Positions 60,841-64,000 of a stretch of DNA of 64,000 bases are shown piece by piece. Each line of letters starts with the position of its first letter. Within the stretch, counting starts at the first letter, position 1. Where the stretch lies: NCBI RefSeq assembly GCF_000519305.1, contig NZ_JAFG01000004.1, forward strand, positions 248,001 to 312,000. The letters run 5' to 3'. This DNA is from Mesorhizobium ciceri WSM4083. GTDB lineage: Bacteria; Pseudomonadota; Alphaproteobacteria; Rhizobiales; Rhizobiaceae. Made by a program: the position numbers and the translations under genes. Below the pieces are notes generated by a model. It did no database searches and was not told the DNA's origin. It saw only the letters and a program-made list of their open reading frames with translations.

Positions 60841-62093
60841 CCACACATTCGCGCGGCGTTTCCGCATCGATCGACCCGATGAAGCTCGACAGGCTGGCGG
60901 AGGTCGCCATCAAGGTCGGACTGCAATTGCAGCCAGGCCAGGATCTGGTGCTGACTTCATCGATCGCGGCACTGCCGTTGACCAGGCGGATCGTCGAGCA
61001 CGCCTACAAGGCCGGCGCCGGCCTGGTGACACCGATCTTCAACGATGACGAGATGACGCTGGCACGCTACCGCTTCGGCGCCGATGCGAGCTTCGACCGA
61101 GCCGCCGGCTGGCTTTATGAAGGCATGGCGAAGGCCTTTTCCAACAATGCGGCCAGGCTTGCCGTGCGCGGCGAGGATCCGTCGCTGCTCTCCACACAGG
61201 ATCCGGCGAAAGTGGCGCGTGCCAACAAGGCCAATTCGATGGCTTATCAGCCGGCACTGGAAAAGATCACCGGCTTCGACATCAACTGGAACATCGTCGC
61301 CTATCCGGACCTCGCCTGGGCCAAACAGGTCTTCCCGGGCGATGCCGACGATGTTGCGGTCGTGAAGCTCGCCGACGCCATCTTCGCTGCGTCGCGGGTC
61401 GATGTGGAGGACCCGATCGGCAATTGGAAGGCGCACAACGCGGCGCTGCGCAGCCGCACCGAATGGCTCAACGGCCATAATTTCCACGCGCTGCACTTCA
61501 CCGGGCCGGGCACGGACCTGACGGTTGGACTGGCGGACGGCCATGAATGGATGGGCGGCGCCTCGACCGCCAAGAACGGCATTACCTGCAACCCCAACAT
61601 CCCGACCGAGGAAGTCTTCACCACGCCGCATGCAAGGCGGGTCGAGGGTCATGTCTCCTCGACCAAGCCGCTGTCCTACCAGGGCACGCTGATCGACGAC
61701 ATTTCGGTGCGTTTCGAAGAAGGCAGGATCGTCGAGGCCAAGGCATCGAAGGGCGAGGACGTGCTGAAGAAGGTGCTCGATACAGATGAGGGCGCGCGCC
61801 GCCTCGGCGAAGTGGCGCTGGTGCCGCATTCCTCGCCGATCTCGGCAAGCGGGCTGTTGTTCTTCAACACGCTGTTCGACGAGAACGCCGCCTGCCACAT
61901 CGCGCTCGGCCAATGCTATTCGAAGTGCTTCGTCGATGGCGCCTCGCTCAGCCAGGACGAGATCGCGGCGCGCGGCGGCAACAAGAGCTTCATCCACATC
62001 GACTGGATGATCGGCTCGGACAAGATCGACATCGATGGCGTCCACAAGGACGGCGCCCGCGTGCCCGTCATGCGCAAGGGCGAGTGGGCCTGA
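60837..62093 (+). CDS. M29 family aminopeptidase
   Basis: A 418-residue peptidase of the M29 (aminopeptidase T/S-like) class. Visible metal-site segments: NIPTEEVFTTPHARRVEGHV with two acids and a histidine, PHSSPISASGLLFFNTLFDE, and NKSFIHIDWMIGSDKIDIDG with His and Asp. It removes N-terminal residues from peptides in the cytoplasm. Coupled to the preceding LysR gene through ATGA. DUF488 follows after 22 bases, likely in the same transcript. Confidence 0.9.
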   Translation: MTTHSRGVSASIDPMKLDRLAEVAIKVGLQLQPGQDLVLTSSIAALPLTRRIVEHAYKAGAGLVTPIFNDDEMTLARYRFGADASFDRAAGWLYEGMAKAFSNNAARLAVRGEDPSLLSTQDPAKVARANKANSMAYQPALEKITGFDINWNIVAYPDLAWAKQVFPGDADDVAVVKLADAIFAASRVDVEDPIGNWKAHNAALRSRTEWLNGHNFHALHFTGPGTDLTVGLADGHEWMGGASTAKNGITCNPNIPTEEVFTTPHARRVEGHVSSTKPLSYQGTLIDDISVRFEEGRIVEAKASKGEDVLKKVLDTDEGARRLGEVALVPHSSPISASGLLFFNTLFDENAACHIALGQCYSKCFVDGASLSQDEIAARGGNKSFIHIDWMIGSDKIDIDGVHKDGARVPVMRKGEWA

Positions 62094-62115
62094 GGGTTTC
62101 CAGCCAGGAGGTGTG

Positions 62116-62469
62116 ATGGCCTTCAACATCGCGATCAAGCGTATCTACGAGCCACCCGCTCCCGATGACGGGCAGCGGGTTCTGGTCGACCGCATCTGGC
62201 CACGCGGCGTCAGCAAGGAGGACGCCGCGCTGACGCTGTGGTTGAAGGACATCGCGCCAAGCGACGAGCTGCGAAAGTGGTTCGGACACGAGCCGGCGCG
62301 CTGGGTGGAGTTTCAGGAGCGGTACAGCGTTGAGTTGGATGGGAGTGGCGAGGCGGTGGGTGAATTGCGCGGCCTGCTCCGCCACGGCAAGGTGACGCTG
62401 CTCTACGGCGCCCATGATGAAGCGCATAACAATGCGGTGGCCCTGGCGGGATACTTGCGCGCGGGTTGA
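62116..62469 (+). CDS. DUF488 family protein
   Basis: A 117-residue protein typical of DUF488: IKRIYEPPAPDDGQRVLVDR, IWPRGVSKEDAALTLWLKDI, and RKWFGHEPARWVEFQ with conserved Arg/Trp; TLLYGAHDEAHNNAVAL ends it. The family is of unknown function, possibly nucleotide or cofactor related. AGGAGGTG precedes the ATG. A longer upstream frame overlapping the peptidase is rejected. Confidence 0.9.
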   Translation: MAFNIAIKRIYEPPAPDDGQRVLVDRIWPRGVSKEDAALTLWLKDIAPSDELRKWFGHEPARWVEFQERYSVELDGSGEAVGELRGLLRHGKVTLLYGAHDEAHNNAVALAGYLRAG

Positions 62470-62502
62470 GGGCGCTCGGAACCTGCGCAAGCAGGCGGGA
62501 CA

Positions 62503-62661
62503 GCGCCCCCCTCTGGCCTGCCGGCCATCTCCCCCTCAAGTGGGGAGATCTGCTGTCATCGCCGTTTTCGCAAATCACGAACGTGACAGGAATGGCGGAG
62601 CGGCGAAGCTGCCAATCTCCCCACTTGAGGGGGAGATGTCCGGCAGGACAGAGGGGGGCGC
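62503..62661. repeat. Palindromic repeat element (ATCTCCCC family), copy 2
   Basis: A 47-base arm (62503-62549) and its reverse complement (62615-62661) agree at 45 positions, around 65 bases. Each arm contains ATCTCCCC...GGGGAGAT as in the element at 46679-46830. No coding frame. MITE-like in form. Confidence 0.85.
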
Positions 62662-62690
62662 GACGGAACACCGCGGAACGAGAGGCGGCC

Positions 62691-63041
62691 CTACTTTCCC
62701 ACCGCCGCTTCATAAACATCAGCCTTGAATCCAACCAGCACCCGATCCCCAACCTCCAGCACTGGCCGCTTGATCATGGTCGGCTTGGCCAGCATCAGCG
62801 CCTTGGCCCTCTTTTCGTCGAGGCCCTGCTTGTCCTTGTCCGCCAGTTCGCGGAACGTCGTGCTCGCCTTGTTGAGCAACTTTTCCCAGCCGACCTTGCC
62901 AACCCAGCCATCGAGCCGCTTCGCGTCCAGTCCCTCTGCCCTGAAATCGTGAAACCGGCAGGCAATTTCATGGCCATCCAGCCAGACCCGTGCCTTCCTG
63001 ACCGTGTCGCAGGTGGTGATGCCGTACATGGTGATCGTCAA
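62691..63041 (-). CDS. ArsC/Spx/YffB-like protein
   Basis: A 116-residue thioredoxin-fold protein: MYGITTCDTVRKARVWLDGH near the start, HDFRAEGLDAKRLDGWV, TFRELADKD and the conserved TMIKRPVLEVGDRVLVGF with the cis-proline. There is one active Cys rather than the arsenate-reductase catalytic set, so it is closer to YffB or Spx-like. The TTG at 63041 is taken as start; the ATG at 63029 is a possible alternative. It may act on thiol or glutathione adducts. Confidence 0.85.
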   Translation of the reverse strand: MTITMYGITTCDTVRKARVWLDGHEIACRFHDFRAEGLDAKRLDGWVGKVGWEKLLNKASTTFRELADKDKQGLDEKRAKALMLAKPTMIKRPVLEVGDRVLVGFKADVYEAAVGK

Positions 63042-63199
63042 AACAGTGGCCCTTCGGATTTCGAATCTGACCGCAGATTAAGGACGCTCTGCGCGCTTTG
63101 CCAGCGCTCTCCGGCGTGCCTTGCTTTTGTGCTTGCAAATACTAAGGATTTTCCCTAAGTGTTGTCGAGCCGCTTTTTGACGGTGCCCAGGGCCCGACC

Positions 63200-63556
63200 A
63201 TGACAAGCCTTCAGACCGGAACTCCCAGCCCTCCGCCGATCGACGGCATCTTTCGCGCACTGTCCGATCCAACGCGGCGACGCGTGGTGGAGCGGCTGAA
63301 CCGCAGCCCTGCCTCAGTCAGCGAGCTTGCCCAACCGTTCGACATGGCGCTGCCCTCCTTCATCGAACATCTCAAAATTCTCGAAGGCTGCGGGCTGGTG
63401 CGCTCGCAAAAGACCGGCCGGGTCAGGACCTATCAACTGGCGCCCGAGCCGCTGAAGCTTGCCGAAAACTGGCTGGCCGAACAGCGCACGCTGTGGGAGC
63501 GCCGCCTCGACCAGTTCGACGACTATGTGATGAGCCTCAAGGAGACAGAAAAATGA
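63200..63556 (+). CDS. ArsR family transcriptional regulator
   Basis: A 118-residue winged-helix protein. [20 protein letters not shown] and [20 protein letters not shown] mark the domain; [20 protein letters not shown] is the wing. No metal-binding cysteine motif is seen. The SRPBCC gene follows with a four-base overlap (ATGA), the usual pairing for this ArsR subgroup. Confidence 0.92.
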   Translation: MTSLQTGTPSPPPIDGIFRALSDPTRRRVVERLNRSPASVSELAQPFDMALPSFIEHLKILEGCGLVRSQKTGRVRTYQLAPEPLKLAENWLAEQRTLWERRLDQFDDYVMSLKETEK

Positions 63557-64000
63557 GCTATCCGTTCAAGCCGGATCCCAGGCTGGACCTTGTGCTCGAG
63601 CGCGTCATCGATGCGCCGCGCGAATTGCTGTGGCGCGCCTTGACGACGCCTGAGCATGTCAAGCAATGGTTCACGCCTAGGCCTTGGATGATCACCGACT
63701 GCGAGATCGACCTCAGGCCGGGCGGGCTGTTCCGCACGCGCATGCAGTCGCCCGACGGCAAGGAGGTCAACGACCGCCATTGCTGCTATCTCGAAATCGT
63801 GCCGAACGAACGGCTGGTGTGGACGGATGCATTGTTGCCGGGCTACCGGCCGTCAGGCGAGCCCTTCATCACCGCTGTCATTTCCTTGCAGCCGGACGGC
63901 AAGGGCACGCGCTACACCGCCACCGCCATCCATCGCGACGAGGCGACCCGCAACAACCATGAAGAGATGGGTTTCTTCGACGGCTGGGGCACGGTGGCCG
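63553..64000 (+). CDS. SRPBCC domain protein (AHSA1-like), C-terminus beyond window
   Basis: The first 149 residues of an SRPBCC (activator-of-Hsp90-ATPase-like) protein: [31 protein letters not shown] and [12 protein letters not shown] with a hydrophobic ligand cavity expected; [20 protein letters not shown] follows. It is translationally coupled to the ArsR gene. The window ends inside the gene near [11 protein letters not shown]. Ligand unknown. Confidence 0.9.
   Translation, partial: MSYPFKPDPRLDLVLERVIDAPRELLWRALTTPEHVKQWFTPRPWMITDCEIDLRPGGLFRTRMQSPDGKEVNDRHCCYLEIVPNERLVWTDALLPGYRPSGEPFITAVISLQPDGKGTRYTATAIHRDEATRNNHEEMGFFDGWGTVA

Overview
The window reads as chromosomal DNA of a high-GC alphaproteobacterium of the order Hyphomicrobiales (Rhizobiales), most like Mesorhizobium or a close relative. 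Support comes from a BioR/BioY biotin regulon with TTATAGATAA boxes, a BacA/SbmA peptide transporter, a RibB protein fused to a degenerate GTP cyclohydrolase II domain, an F0 operon encoding both b and b' subunits, DUF1344, DUF2277 and DUF6101 proteins, and several rhizobial-type intergenic palindromic repeats. No rRNA, tRNA, CRISPR array, transposase or phage gene was recognised. The content is mostly housekeeping, with a few accessory insertions.

Layout. 1-3446: minus-strand block HDAC-like deacetylase, xseB, DUF2277, pirin and dxs (cut by the window edge). 3447-5583: a cobalamin riboswitch and bluB, whose 3' end overlaps a convergent membrane-protein gene. 5584-7830: a TetR/MFS divergent pair with three identical-type operators, preceded by a promoter-terminator element. 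7852-15103: GNAT, ribBX, aroC, DUF1344, histidine phosphatase, fabI, dnaJ-like, lipoprotein and pdxH. 15113-20904: acyl-CoA catabolism (enoyl-CoA hydratase and a long acyl-CoA dehydrogenase behind a LiuR-like site), two tiny ORFs, a GH25 muramidase and purD. 21061-24657: PhyH-type oxygenase with divergent LysR, ubiA and DUF6101. 24844-27267: FAD-linked 2-hydroxyacid dehydrogenase and Sua5. 27446-35225: small secreted proteins, a very acidic protein, glyS/glyQ, GNAT and a large TPR protein. 35463-37285: bioR, bioY and DUF1284. 37380-46679: ispB, DUF2007, methyltransferase, S49 peptidase, ispE, moaB, GFA, a second Fe/2OG oxygenase, a glycosyltransferase, radical SAM and rnhB. 46900-49600: F0 ATP synthase operon atpI-B-E-b'-b. 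49855-64000: SleB-like hydrolase, an MFS/LysR pair, der with a YfgM-like protein, polysaccharide deacetylase, bacA, a YbfB-type MFS, LysR, M29 aminopeptidase, DUF488, an ArsC/Spx-like protein and an ArsR-SRPBCC pair cut by the right edge.

Themes. Isoprenoid and quinone supply is spread over dxs, ispE, ispB and ubiA. Cofactor genes include ribBX, pdxH, bluB, bioY and moaB. Regulation readable from the DNA includes the B12 riboswitch, BioR boxes upstream of both bioR and bioY, triple TetR operators, paired palindromes between an MFS gene and lysR, and a clear promoter for the F0 operon. Long inverted-repeat elements of at least three families lie at gene 3' ends, several of them overlapping the stop codon of the preceding gene. 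No wholly new system stands out. The best leads are the BioR-controlled bioY-DUF1284 coupling, the promoter-terminator leader at 5741-5821, and the stop-codon-abutting repeats.
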